64,000 nt of DNA from Paenibacillus sp. Soil750 (GTDB lineage Bacteria > Bacillota > Bacilli > Paenibacillales > NBRC-103111). Positions 16,003 to 25,585 of the stretch are shown piece after piece; positions within the stretch are counted from its first letter, which is position 1; every line of letters begins with the position of its first letter. The stretch covers positions 1 to 64,000 of the forward strand of contig NZ_LMSD01000007.1 of NCBI RefSeq assembly GCF_001428045.1, given 5' to 3'. The notes beneath the pieces were generated by a model, which worked only from the letters and a program-made list of their open reading frames with translations, was not told where the DNA came from and did no database searches. A program made the translations under genes and the position numbers.

Positions 16003-18104
16003 TAATTGGCCCCTCCAGCAGGTGGTTTAGAAGCTGTTCCACCAGTTTGACCTTGGCCATTCCCACCAACGGGGATAGCGGGTCCGGTATTTTGTGTCTT
16101 CGGAGTCGGGGATGGACTAGGCGATACGTTTTTCCCATTTTTTTGATCCAAATAATCTTGATAGGTGCGTGTGATTGAATTAACCAAGCTGTCTCCTTCT
16201 TTGATCAAGATTACGGCTTTTTTGTCCGGTGAAACAATGACTTTGACATCCAAGTTTTGCGGCTTCGAGACTTTTTCCGTCAAGTATTCGAAGTTCTCAT
16301 ATTGGGCGTCGCTCACAATAATTTTGAACACAGAGTCCTTGCCTTCTGTTGTCGGCTTTACAGGTACGCTAACCGTGAGTTGACCAGCTTCCTCTGGCAA
16401 ACCATCACTAATGACGAGTGAAATTTCCCCGCCAATGGAGGCTTCCTCATCTTTTTTATAAGGAAACTGGGCGATTACTTTCCCTTTAGCTACTTTGTAG
16501 CTCTTCTCACGAGTAATGCCATTGACGGGGAGCTTCAGACCCAGCTTCGTAATTTGTGCCTTCGCCTCTGCTTCCGCCAAGCCAACTAAGTCTGGCATTT
16601 TAACCGTTTCCTTCGCTTTGCTCACCGTTAAGGTAATTGCGGCTTTTTCCAGTTCAAACTCCTCACCAGGAGGCGGTGACTGCCTGAGAATCAGATCCGG
16701 CGCATTGTCGGATGTTTCAGGTTTGATCGTAATTTGGTCATCCTTAATACCGAGTCCCTGCAGCTTTAATTTAACATCGTTTAGGGTTTGCCCTGCATAG
16801 TTGTCCATTTTGACTTTCGGTATGCCTTTACTCACGTAAAGAATGACCTTAGTACCAACATTCAGCCTTAACCCGCTTGGATCTTGACGAATGACCGTAT
16901 CCTTGGGCAATTTGCTATCCGCGTCGTATTCGACCGTCCAGCCTAATTTGGCAACCGTTAGTTCAGCTTGCGCTTGTGTCAGTATCTTGTTCTCGACATT
17001 CGGGACCTCAACGGTCTCAATGGCGAACATCCCTTTCACATAACCAACCATGTACCACATGGCGCCCAGCACAATTAACAACACAGCAATCCAGATGAGC
17101 GGCTTAATCCAGCCTTTCCCCTTGGAAGGAGCTGGCTCTTCTCGCCAAGCTGGCTTGTCTGGTTCATCATCGTCGTCGTCATCGAATTGAGCTAGCTGAT
17201 CAGCGCGAATGGCTGGCATAACCAGCGTACGCTCTTCATCCATACCATAAGCATCCCAGAAAGCAACCTTCGCTTCATTCCGACGATCTGGAGCCAAGCA
17301 CGTATCGAGATCGGCCATCATCAGCTTCGCAGATTGATACCGTTCTTCCGGCTTTTTGCGCATCGCCTTGAGTATAATGTTCTCTACACTTTGCGGAATC
17401 AGCGGATTCACCTTACGCGGCTCTTCCACATCTTCCTGCAAATGCTTCAAGGCGACGGAAATCGGACTTTCCCCTAGAAAAGGAAGTCGACCGGTCAGCA
17501 TTTGATACATCACAATGCCAAGCGAATACAGATCGGATTTCTCCCCCGTATTCGTGCCTTTCGCGTGCTCAGGTGAGAAATAGTGAACTGAACCGACGAC
17601 AGACCCCGTTTGGGTAATCGTAGATGATGTCGCAGCTCTAGCAATACCGAAATCCGTCACCTTCACACGGCCGTTCTTGCCAATTAGAATATTGTGCGGC
17701 TTGATATCGCGGTGAATAATTTCATTATGGTGGGCGTGATCAAGTGCATCTGCAATTTGACTTGCATAATGAACCGCGTCTTCCACCTGTAATGGGGCCT
17801 TTTCCTTAATCAAATCATTCAGCGTCTTGCCTTCGATATATTCCATCACGATGTAATGGACATCCTCTTCTTGCCCAACGTCATAAATACTGACAACATT
17901 AGGATGAGATAGGGAAGCGGCTGCTTGTGCTTCTCTGCGGAAACGACGAATGAATTCTTCATCGTGCACATACTGTGAACGCAGCACTTTGACAGCCACT
18001 TTACGATTCAAAAGCAAATCATGCCCTTTGTAGACTAAAGCCATGCCGCCTCCGCCAATACGTTCTAAGATCTCATAGCGGCCTCCAAGCTTTCTACCGA
18101 TCAA
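16002..18104 (-). CDS. prkC: PASTA-domain Ser/Thr protein kinase PrkC
   Basis: 700 aa. Cytoplasmic Hanks-type kinase domain (about residues 1-270: glycine loop IGGGGMALVYKG, Lys in AVKVL, HRDIKPHNIL, DFGIARA, SDLYSLG). An acidic linker (DDDDDDEPDK) and one membrane segment (about residues 335-360) follow, then three PASTA repeats outside the cell that sense muropeptides, and a Pro/Gly/Ser-rich tail. It controls growth, wall homeostasis and spore germination. It overlaps prpC, its phosphatase, by 4 nt. Confidence 0.96.
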   Translation of the reverse strand: MIGRKLGGRYEILERIGGGGMALVYKGHDLLLNRKVAVKVLRSQYVHDEEFIRRFRREAQAAASLSHPNVVSIYDVGQEEDVHYIVMEYIEGKTLNDLIKEKAPLQVEDAVHYASQIADALDHAHHNEIIHRDIKPHNILIGKNGRVKVTDFGIARAATSSTITQTGSVVGSVHYFSPEHAKGTNTGEKSDLYSLGIVMYQMLTGRLPFLGESPISVALKHLQEDVEEPRKVNPLIPQSVENIILKAMRKKPEERYQSAKLMMADLDTCLAPDRRNEAKVAFWDAYGMDEERTLVMPAIRADQLAQFDDDDDDEPDKPAWREEPAPSKGKGWIKPLIWIAVLLIVLGAMWYMVGYVKGMFAIETVEVPNVENKILTQAQAELTVAKLGWTVEYDADSKLPKDTVIRQDPSGLRLNVGTKVILYVSKGIPKVKMDNYAGQTLNDVKLKLQGLGIKDDQITIKPETSDNAPDLILRQSPPPGEEFELEKAAITLTVSKAKETVKMPDLVGLAEAEAKAQITKLGLKLPVNGITREKSYKVAKGKVIAQFPYKKDEEASIGGEISLVISDGLPEEAGQLTVSVPVKPTTEGKDSVFKIIVSDAQYENFEYLTEKVSKPQNLDVKVIVSPDKKAVILIKEGDSLVNSITRTYQDYLDQKNGKNVSPSPSPTPKTQNTGPAIPVGGNGQGQTGGTASKPPAGGAN

Positions 18105-18865
18105 TTCCCATCACCCCTTTTTTCGTCCGAATCCTGATCATGTGCAAATAAAAGGACCGTTACATTATCATCTCCGCCTTCGCGAAGCGCGCTCTGGATT
18201 AACGCATCTGCCGCATCTTCCAACTGCTCGTTTTCCCGAACAATTCGCAAAATATCCGCATCATCGACCAATCCGCTCAAACCATCCGAACAAATGAGAA
18301 TAACATCGTCTGGACGCCACGTGTACTCATACAGATCCACTTCCACACTAGGCTCAGTGCCTAGTGCACGTGTAATCCAATTACGTCTTGGATGATGGTC
18401 AGCCTCTTCCATCGTCAGCTGCCCATTCTTAACAAGCTCGTAAACTAAGGAATGATCCTCCGTCAGTTGTTGGATAGATTCCCCAGTCAGTTTATACGCA
18501 CGGCTATCCCCGATATGTCCAATAATGAGAAGCTCCTGTGAAGCAATAATGGCAACGACAGTCGTTCCCATGCCATGGTACTTTTCTTGATCCGACGCAA
18601 AAGCATAAATCTCCTCATTCGCCTTCTCAATCGCTTCCCTCAATATTTGCTTACAGGACTCCACCGACATTCCCCAATGGATGGATTGCAATTGCGCTCC
18701 AATCGTGTCAATGGCCATTTGACTGGCAATATCACCAGCTTGATGCCCCCCCATTCCATCCGCAACAATAGCCAAAGATAGACCATTGAGTTGATGGTAG
18801 ATAGCGGCACGGTCCTCATTGACTTGACGGACCTTCCCTATATCGGTACGACTTACCATCTTCAT
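18101..18865 (-). CDS. prpC: PP2C-type Ser/Thr phosphatase PrpC (Stp)
   Basis: 254 aa. Metal-dependent phosphatase that reverses PrkC phosphorylation. PP2C motifs: RQVNEDR near the N-terminus, ADGMGGH (Asp-Gly metal site), HIGDSRAY, LICSDGLSG and GGDDNVT at the end. No membrane segment. 12 nt after rlmN and 4-nt overlap with prkC, the standard Bacillota arrangement. Confidence 0.96.
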   Translation of the reverse strand: MKMVSRTDIGKVRQVNEDRAAIYHQLNGLSLAIVADGMGGHQAGDIASQMAIDTIGAQLQSIHWGMSVESCKQILREAIEKANEEIYAFASDQEKYHGMGTTVVAIIASQELLIIGHIGDSRAYKLTGESIQQLTEDHSLVYELVKNGQLTMEEADHHPRRNWITRALGTEPSVEVDLYEYTWRPDDVILICSDGLSGLVDDADILRIVRENEQLEDAADALIQSALREGGDDNVTVLLFAHDQDSDEKRGDGN

Positions 18866-18877
18866 CCGGCTCTCACC

Positions 18878-19957
18878 TCATTTACTGCTCTCCATATGCT
18901 TAGCTCGCAATTGTCCGCAGGCAGCAGCAATATCACTACCTTGTTCACGGCGTATGGTGGCATTAATTTTGCCCTTCTCCAGAATACGTTGGAAGGTAAA
19001 AATATCATCTCGGGGTGTACGCTTGAAATCACGTTCAGCCACAAAATTGACAGGAATCAGATTCACATGGCTGAGCGGCATATCTTTCAAGACAAGCGCC
19101 AACTCTTCCGCATGTTCAGGCTGGTCATTCACTTCGCCCATGAGGGCATATTCAAACGTAATCCGTCTGCCCGTTTTGGCAATGTAGTACTTACAAGCTT
19201 CGATGAGATCTACGAAAGGGAACCTGCGATTAACCGGCATTAGCTTCGATCGCAGTGCATCATTCGGCGCATGGATCGAAATCGCCAAATTTACTTGCAA
19301 ATTCTCATCCGCGAACTTATAAATGTTCGGTACGATGCCACTCGTGGATACCGTGATGTGACGCTGTCCGATATTCAACCCTTTCGGGTGAATCATGACA
19401 CGCAGGAAATTCATGGTCGCTTCATAATTTTCGAAAGGCTCACCAATCCCCATGATCACGATGGAAGAGATACGCTCCCCCGTCTCATCAAGCAATTTCT
19501 GCGCTTTCACAACCTGAGCGACAATCTCACCTGGTCGTAGATCCCGCTTCAACCCGCCCAAAGTGGACGCACAGAACGTACAGCCGACTCGACAGCCGAC
19601 TTGGGTCGTCACGCAAATACTGTTGCCGTAATTATGCTTCATCACGACGGTTTCAATAGCGTTCTTATCTTCAAGTTCAAACAAGAACTTGACCGTGCCA
19701 TCCTGGGATTGATATTTCGTAATCTCGGAGAGGGTAACGAACTCAAACTGATCCTTCAACTTGTCGCGAAGTGTTTTCGGCAAATTCGACATTTCGTCGA
19801 AGCTGAAAACGCGCTTAATGTATAACCAATCAAAAATTTGACCGGCACGAAACGCAGACTCCCCATTTTCTTTGACCCAGTTTTGCCACTCATCCCAATT
19901 CAAATCATATACAAACGGTTTCTCTTTCAGATACGGCTTAATACCCACATTTATCAC
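18878..19957 (-). CDS. rlmN: 23S rRNA (adenine2503-C2)-methyltransferase RlmN
   Basis: 359-aa radical SAM enzyme that methylates A2503 of 23S rRNA and A37 of some tRNAs. The iron-sulfur cluster motif [10 protein letters not shown] lies around residues 122-131, GEPFENYE and the SIHAPND segment follow, and the second catalytic Cys is in the C-terminal [10 protein letters not shown]. The first codon is a GTG at 19957; a second GTG three codons later is equally possible because the ribosome binding site is weak. Confidence 0.96.
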   Translation of the reverse strand: MINVGIKPYLKEKPFVYDLNWDEWQNWVKENGESAFRAGQIFDWLYIKRVFSFDEMSNLPKTLRDKLKDQFEFVTLSEITKYQSQDGTVKFLFELEDKNAIETVVMKHNYGNSICVTTQVGCRVGCTFCASTLGGLKRDLRPGEIVAQVVKAQKLLDETGERISSIVIMGIGEPFENYEATMNFLRVMIHPKGLNIGQRHITVSTSGIVPNIYKFADENLQVNLAISIHAPNDALRSKLMPVNRRFPFVDLIEACKYYIAKTGRRITFEYALMGEVNDQPEHAEELALVLKDMPLSHVNLIPVNFVAERDFKRTPRDDIFTFQRILEKGKINATIRREQGSDIAAACGQLRAKHMESSK

Positions 19958-20027
19958 AACCTGTTGTTATTTCGTCTATTTTAAAATATTTTAACACAAA
20001 GCAGGAACGAACACACGTCCCTGTCTG

Positions 20028-21488
20028 TTACACGTCACGCTTACGCAGGCGAGCGATAAAAAAACCGTCCGAGTGGAACTGCTGCGGCAAAATTTGCACC
20101 ATGCCAGACGTAGCCGCCTTCGGGTCAATCTCCGTGAAAACATCCGCTGGCAGCGGAGCTAGCTCGAACTCGCTGTGTTCGGCAAGAAAACGCTCGACCA
20201 TGCCCTCATTCTCTGCCTGTTCAATCGTGCACGTGCTGTACACCAGCACACCGCCTGGCTTAAGCAGACGATGTACATGACTCAGAATCGCATACTGCGT
20301 TTCACTGATCGCTTCGATCTCCGCCTCCTGTTTCGCCCACTTGAGATCCGGCTTGCGGCGAATAACCCCAAGGCCAGAGCAAGGTGCATCAAGCAGGATG
20401 CGGTCGAACGACTCCGCCGCAAAATGCTCATCCAGCTTCGCAGCATCCATCACGAGCGTCTGAATCGACGATAGTCCCAGACGCTCCGCTTGATCTGCGA
20501 TTAATTTCTGCTTGTGCTCATGCAGATCACAAGCCCAAATCTGACCCACATCGTCCATCTTCTCCGCGATGTGGGCGGTCTTGCCGCCAGGGGCGGCGCA
20601 GCAGTCCAGCACCTTCATGCCTGGACGCGGGTCAAGAGCCTCAGCGACGAGCATCGAGCTCTCGTCTTGAATCGAGAAGTCCCCTTGCTGGAAGCCGGGG
20701 ACTAACGCCATGTTCCCGGCCCCCTGCACAAGGATGCCGGCCGGGGCCAGCTCTGACGCTTCCGCGCTGAGGCCGCTAGCTTGGAGCTGCTCCAGCAGCT
20801 CCAAGCGGCTGCGCCGCCTCGCGTTCGCGCGAATGCTCACGTGCGGCGGCTCGTTGTTCGCCGCACAGATCTGTTCCGTCAGCTCAGGTCCGAGCTGACG
20901 GATCCACCGGCGCACAAGCCATTCCGGATGGGAATGGCTCAGTGCGATGCGCTTCACGTCGCCGAGCGCAGCCGGCAGCGTGAGCTCGTCCTTGCTGCGG
21001 ATGATCGCGCGCAGCACGCCGTTGACCATGCCCGAGATGCCTTGGTGGCCTCGGCGCTTCGCAATATTGACCGCTTCGCTCACGACCGCATGGTCAGGGA
21101 TGCGGTCCAAGTAATGCAGCTGATAGAAGCTCAGCCGCAGCAAGCACCTCACCCAAGGCTCCAGCTTCGCAAGACCCTTGCTGACGAAACGCTCCAAGAA
21201 GAAGTCAATCGTATTCTGGCGCCCAATTGTACCGTACACTAACTCCGTCGCCAATCCCGCGTCTGCACGCTCAAGGGCATGCTTCTGCAGCACTTGGTTC
21301 AACAGCAGATTGCTGTAGGACTGATTCTCTTCAACTCGAATAAGTACATCCAGTGCCGCATCACGGGCAGAACGCTTAACAGCGCTGCTCTTCGCAGCGC
21401 CCGAGGATGATTTTGGCGCAGAGGGCTTACCCGATCTCTGCGAATTCGTATGTCCATGTTGCGGACGAGTTGGTTTAGTCGTAGACAA
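20028..21488 (-). CDS. rsmB: 16S rRNA (cytosine967-C5)-methyltransferase RsmB
   Basis: 486 aa. NusB-like RNA-binding domain (about residues 45-175) followed by a SAM methyltransferase: CCAAPGGKT, DAPCSGLGVIRRKPD with the catalytic Cys, and the second Cys in YSTCTIEQAENE. The first 45 residues are Ser/Lys/Pro-rich and disordered. An ATG exists at 21503, but it has no ribosome binding site; GAGGT 8 nt before the TTG at 21488 makes that the better start. The middle of the gene (about 20550-21250) is clearly GC-richer than both ends. Confidence 0.95.
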   Translation of the reverse strand: MSTTKPTRPQHGHTNSQRSGKPSAPKSSSGAAKSSAVKRSARDAALDVLIRVEENQSYSNLLLNQVLQKHALERADAGLATELVYGTIGRQNTIDFFLERFVSKGLAKLEPWVRCLLRLSFYQLHYLDRIPDHAVVSEAVNIAKRRGHQGISGMVNGVLRAIIRSKDELTLPAALGDVKRIALSHSHPEWLVRRWIRQLGPELTEQICAANNEPPHVSIRANARRRSRLELLEQLQASGLSAEASELAPAGILVQGAGNMALVPGFQQGDFSIQDESSMLVAEALDPRPGMKVLDCCAAPGGKTAHIAEKMDDVGQIWACDLHEHKQKLIADQAERLGLSSIQTLVMDAAKLDEHFAAESFDRILLDAPCSGLGVIRRKPDLKWAKQEAEIEAISETQYAILSHVHRLLKPGGVLVYSTCTIEQAENEGMVERFLAEHSEFELAPLPADVFTEIDPKAATSGMVQILPQQFHSDGFFIARLRKRDV

Positions 21489-21601
21489 AATCAAATACCT
21501 CATTTTTTTCGTGGCATTGTAAATTGATTTTCATCAATCTCAAAAATTATTCTTACATGAGCCCATTCGGCCCAAACGTGCGCAATATTTCGATTTTACC
21601 T

Positions 21602-22549
21602 TTACGCGTTCCCCAGTACCGTACCCGCAGGAATTTGCACGCCGCGAATGAATTCAGATACTGGCATCGCCTTTTTGCCAGCAGGTTGAATCTCCGTTAG
21701 CCACAAGGTACCTGCTCCCGTCATGACTTCAATCCCTTGCTCGCTGCAGCTAAGCACAGTTCCTGGCACTATACCAGACCGATCTTGACCTGATTGCTTA
21801 GGCTTCAAGCTCGCCCATACCTTCAGCACATCTCCATTCCAGAACGTGTAAGCGCCAGGATATGCGTTTAATCCCCGAATGTGATTCCATAGCTCCGTTG
21901 CAGAGCGTGACCAATCCAAAAGCTCATCTTCCCTGCGAATATTAGGGGAATAAATCGCATCAGCCTCATTCTGAGGAACAGCCTTGATCCGACCAGCCAA
22001 TAAATCTGGCAGCGTCCGCTTCAGCAAATCAGCCCCAGCTATACTCAGCTTCTCAAACAACATCCCCGTCGTATCCGTATCCTCAATCGGAAGTGCAACA
22101 CGCGAGATCATGTCTCCCGTATCCAATCCAACCGCCATATACATGATGGTTACGCCGGTTTCGGCCTCACCTCGCATGACAGCATGATGAATCGGCGCTC
22201 CTCCCCGATATTTCGGAAGCAGCGATGCGTGAATATTAATGCAGCCATACTTAGGTAAATCTAACACCGATTTCGGTAAAATTTGGCCATAAGCCGCTGT
22301 TACGATTAAATCTGGTGCAAGCTGGCGAATCAGCTCAACGGAATCTGCTTCACGCAGCTTCACTGGTTGAAGCACCGGAATCCCATGCTTCTCCGCCTCT
22401 ACCTTCACTGGCGTCGGCGTAAGGACGCGTTTGCGTCCCTTCGGCCGATCCGGCTGCGTGACAACCGTTGTCACGTTATAGCCTTCCTCCAAGAGTGCCT
22501 GCAAGGAGGGTACTGCGAAATCTGGTGTACCCATGAAAATAATATTCAC
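21602..22549 (-). CDS. fmt: Methionyl-tRNA formyltransferase
   Basis: 315 aa. Formylates initiator Met-tRNA using 10-formyl-tetrahydrofolate. N-terminal FMGTPDFAVPSL, the folate enzyme signature HASLLPKYRGGAPIHHAV with catalytic His, and the GDTGDM... segment (LDTGDMI) are present; the C-terminal OB domain binds the tRNA. It overlaps def by 4 nt (ATGA), coupling formylation with deformylation. Confidence 0.97.
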   Translation of the reverse strand: MNIIFMGTPDFAVPSLQALLEEGYNVTTVVTQPDRPKGRKRVLTPTPVKVEAEKHGIPVLQPVKLREADSVELIRQLAPDLIVTAAYGQILPKSVLDLPKYGCINIHASLLPKYRGGAPIHHAVMRGEAETGVTIMYMAVGLDTGDMISRVALPIEDTDTTGMLFEKLSIAGADLLKRTLPDLLAGRIKAVPQNEADAIYSPNIRREDELLDWSRSATELWNHIRGLNAYPGAYTFWNGDVLKVWASLKPKQSGQDRSGIVPGTVLSCSEQGIEVMTGAGTLWLTEIQPAGKKAMPVSEFIRGVQIPAGTVLGNA

Positions 22550-23031
22550 GCTTCTTCTTCCTCTTCTTCATCGGCCGTATACGTTTTGACCGCAAGATCC
22601 GTAAACAATACGCCATTTAAGTGATCAATCTCATGGAAAATACAACGAGCAAGCAGCTCCGTGCCTGTCACTTCAATCGGGTTGCCATTACGATCTTGCC
22701 CTTTCGCCGTTACGTTCAGCGCACGAAGGACATCACCACGAAGACCAGGAATACTCAAACAGCCTTCTGGCCCCATTTGCTCACCACTGGAAGTAACGAT
22801 CTCTGGGTTTACCATTTCGATCAAACCGCCATGTTCTTCACCGCAATCCATAACAATTACACGTTTCAGAATACCGATTTGTGGAGCAGCAAGACCTACG
22901 CCTTCCGCCTCATACATCGTATCTGCCATATCATCAAGCAATTTATGCAGATTGGAATTAAATTTCGTAACTGTGATCGCTTTCTCGCGCAGCACAGGAT
23001 CTGGATCTTTAACAATAATACGAATAGCCAT
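22546..23031 (-). CDS. def: Peptide deformylase
   Basis: 161 aa. Removes the formyl group from new proteins. All three metal-site motifs are visible: GVGLAAPQIG, EGCLSIPG (Cys ligand) and HEIDHLNG (two His ligands, Glu catalytic). The Glu-rich C-terminal tail (DEEEEEEA) is typical of type 1 forms in this group. AGGTG precedes the ATG by 7 nt. Confidence 0.97.
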   Translation of the reverse strand: MAIRIIVKDPDPVLREKAITVTKFNSNLHKLLDDMADTMYEAEGVGLAAPQIGILKRVIVMDCGEEHGGLIEMVNPEIVTSSGEQMGPEGCLSIPGLRGDVLRALNVTAKGQDRNGNPIEVTGTELLARCIFHEIDHLNGVLFTDLAVKTYTADEEEEEEA

Positions 23032-23071
23032 GAATGTGCACCTACCTTTAAGTCTTCTCGATTAGGGGTTA

Positions 23072-25585
23072 TTACATCAAATATTGCGGGTCAACATCCA
23101 CGCTTATTAGCAGCTTTTCTTTGGCTGAGCGTTCCTCAAACCAAGCTACTGTCTTCCCAACGATCTCTGCAGCTAAATCTTCCCCACGATATTTTACCAC
23201 GCATTGGAATCGATATCTATCTTTGATTCGGGAAATAGGCGACGCAACAGGTCCTAACACATCAAAATGAAAGGATGAATCCATCGATACGGCTTCCGAA
23301 AACAAATCTACCTGCTGTCTCGTATAAGGGAGCGCGATCTCTTTCAACCGTGTAACAAAGGCTTCCGCCATGCGCACCAAGAGCGGTACTTGCTCGTGTG
23401 AGAACGTAATTAAAATCAATCTTTGATAAGGCGGATAACCTAAATTAGCACGAATATCCATCTCATGGTTGGCAAACGCAATATAATCATGATGACTCGC
23501 ATATTGCACACTGTAATGCTCAGGGGTATACGTTTGTACAAACACTTCTCCTTGCTTCTCATGCCGTCCCGCTCGACCTGCAACTTGCGTTAAGAGCTGG
23601 AACGTTCTCTCAGCGGAGCGAAAATCAGGTATATTTAGCACCGTATCCGCCGCGATGACCCCAACTAAGGTAACATCAGGAAAATCTAACCCTTTTGCCA
23701 CCATCTGCGTCCCCAGAAGAACATCCGCCTGCTTCTCGCGAAACATCGTCAACCATTTCTCATGAGAGCCCTTTTCAGTCGTTGTATCCACATCCATACG
23801 GATGACCCTAATGCCAGGAAATATCTTACTGAGCTCTTCCTCAACACGCTGAGTCCCGGTCCCAAAATGGCGAATATGCTCGGACTGACAGCTCGGACAC
23901 TCCTTCACTTCACGCTCTGCATAACCGCAATAATGACAACGCAGGGCATGTGAGCTTTGGTGATACGTTAATGAAATGTCGCAATGCGGACACTGTGAAA
24001 CGAAACCGCACGTCCGGCACATCACGAAAGTCGCGTAACCGCGTCGATTCAGCAGCAATACTGTCTGTTCTTTCTTGTGTAACCGTTCTTCGATCGCTTT
24101 ATACAAAGATCTGCTAAACATCGACCGATTGCCGGTTTTTAGCTCCTCACGCATATCCACAATCGTCACGGGCGGCATAGGTCTGCTAGCAACGCGTTCC
24201 TTCATGGTCAGCAATGTAAAAGGAGGTTTAGGTCGATCCCGCCTGCGTCTCGTTTTCTCCATACTTTCCAGAGATGGCGTAGCGGAGCCTAGCACCACAA
24301 CTGCATCTTGCTGCTTCGCCCTTTGAACAGCAACATCACGAGTATGATATTTCGGACTCTCTTCTTGCTTATACGAGGATTCATGCTCTTCATCTATAAT
24401 GATCAAGCCAATGTTCGTAAAAGGGGCAAAAATCGCCGAACGTGCGCCGATTACGACCTTCACTTGCTTGCGTGTAATTTTACGCCACTCGTCATATCGC
24501 TCGCCATTGGACAGTCGGCTATGCAAAACAGCAACAAGGTCGCCGAATCTCCCTTTAAAGCGCTCCACCATTTGCGGCGTCAATGAAATTTCCGGCACAA
24601 GAACAATGGCTTCCTTATCCATATCCAAGCATTGCTGGATGGATTGTAAGTATACTTCTGTCTTTCCGCTTCCCGTCACGCCATGCAGCAGAAATACCTC
24701 ATGTCGATCTTCGGCCACCGCATCGCGAATAGGGGCAAACACGCCGCTCTGTTCCTCCGTCAGAGTAAGCGGCTTCGTCCGTTCAAAAGCACGCCCCATA
24801 TACGGGTCGCGCATCACTTCCACCTCGCACAGCTCAATCCAGCCGCGATCCGCCAAGCTTTTGACCGTGCTTGCTCCGACCTCAATCGTTTCCATCAGCT
24901 CCGTCAATCGAATGGCATGCGGATGCTCGATCAAATATCGCAGTACATCCTTCTGCTTATTCGCTCTGGCCGGAAGTTCAGCAAGGCCTTCTTCCAAGCC
25001 ACGACCATCTGCTGGAGGAAACACGGTTAGCGCCTTTTTGGTATTCATCCGGTCCTTCACTAGCTGTACTTCCGTCAGCCTACCCGATGACAGCAGCTCT
25101 TTGATCAGAGCGCCTTCCTTCGAAAAACGCTCCAACAGCACGTCCATGGAAACCGATTCCTTACTCTTCACAAAGCTAATAATAGCTTCAATATCTGGCA
25201 TATCGAGAAAAGATTGATCCTCAGATTCATCCCCTACGATAATTACACGCTCATATTTCGCTTTCAAAGCCGCAGGAAGCATCGCCTGCAGAGCCGTTAC
25301 TTCATGACACATATACATACGACTGATCCAGCGTCCAAGACTGACAAGTTCACTCGTCAAGGGTGGGACCAGATCCAACACATTTTGAATCGGCTTGATG
25401 CGCTTCGCATCGACTTGCGTTTCCTCTTGCAGTTCAACCACAAAGCCTTGCAGAACACGTGGTCCAAACGGTACACCCACTCGGCTGCCGACTTCGACCC
25501 ACTTACTCAGAGATGAAGGCACTTCATAGTCGAACGCCCGATTGGTTTGCTTGGCTGGGACATCGACAATGACTTTGGCGTACAT
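23072..25585 (-). CDS. priA: Primosomal protein N' (replication restart helicase PriA)
   Basis: 837 aa. Reloads the replicative helicase at stalled forks. N-terminal 3'-DNA-binding domain (AKVIVDVPAKQTNRAFDY), helicase motifs GVTGSGKTEVYLQ, IIDEEHESSYKQ, and an inserted zinc-binding region with paired cysteines (CRTCGFVSQCPHC, CHYCGYAEREVKECPSC). The frame extends upstream, but the ATG at 25585 begins the conserved domain and shares one base with the coaBC stop (TGATG), so it is the likely coupled start. Confidence 0.96.
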   Translation of the reverse strand: MYAKVIVDVPAKQTNRAFDYEVPSSLSKWVEVGSRVGVPFGPRVLQGFVVELQEETQVDAKRIKPIQNVLDLVPPLTSELVSLGRWISRMYMCHEVTALQAMLPAALKAKYERVIIVGDESEDQSFLDMPDIEAIISFVKSKESVSMDVLLERFSKEGALIKELLSSGRLTEVQLVKDRMNTKKALTVFPPADGRGLEEGLAELPARANKQKDVLRYLIEHPHAIRLTELMETIEVGASTVKSLADRGWIELCEVEVMRDPYMGRAFERTKPLTLTEEQSGVFAPIRDAVAEDRHEVFLLHGVTGSGKTEVYLQSIQQCLDMDKEAIVLVPEISLTPQMVERFKGRFGDLVAVLHSRLSNGERYDEWRKITRKQVKVVIGARSAIFAPFTNIGLIIIDEEHESSYKQEESPKYHTRDVAVQRAKQQDAVVVLGSATPSLESMEKTRRRRDRPKPPFTLLTMKERVASRPMPPVTIVDMREELKTGNRSMFSRSLYKAIEERLHKKEQTVLLLNRRGYATFVMCRTCGFVSQCPHCDISLTYHQSSHALRCHYCGYAEREVKECPSCQSEHIRHFGTGTQRVEEELSKIFPGIRVIRMDVDTTTEKGSHEKWLTMFREKQADVLLGTQMVAKGLDFPDVTLVGVIAADTVLNIPDFRSAERTFQLLTQVAGRAGRHEKQGEVFVQTYTPEHYSVQYASHHDYIAFANHEMDIRANLGYPPYQRLILITFSHEQVPLLVRMAEAFVTRLKEIALPYTRQQVDLFSEAVSMDSSFHFDVLGPVASPISRIKDRYRFQCVVKYRGEDLAAEIVGKTVAWFEERSAKEKLLISVDVDPQYLM

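Noticed and set aside
20175-21242. Long plus-strand frames opposite rsmB
   Set aside because: Long antisense frames are expected in GC-rich coding DNA; products are rich in Arg, His and Pro without motifs.
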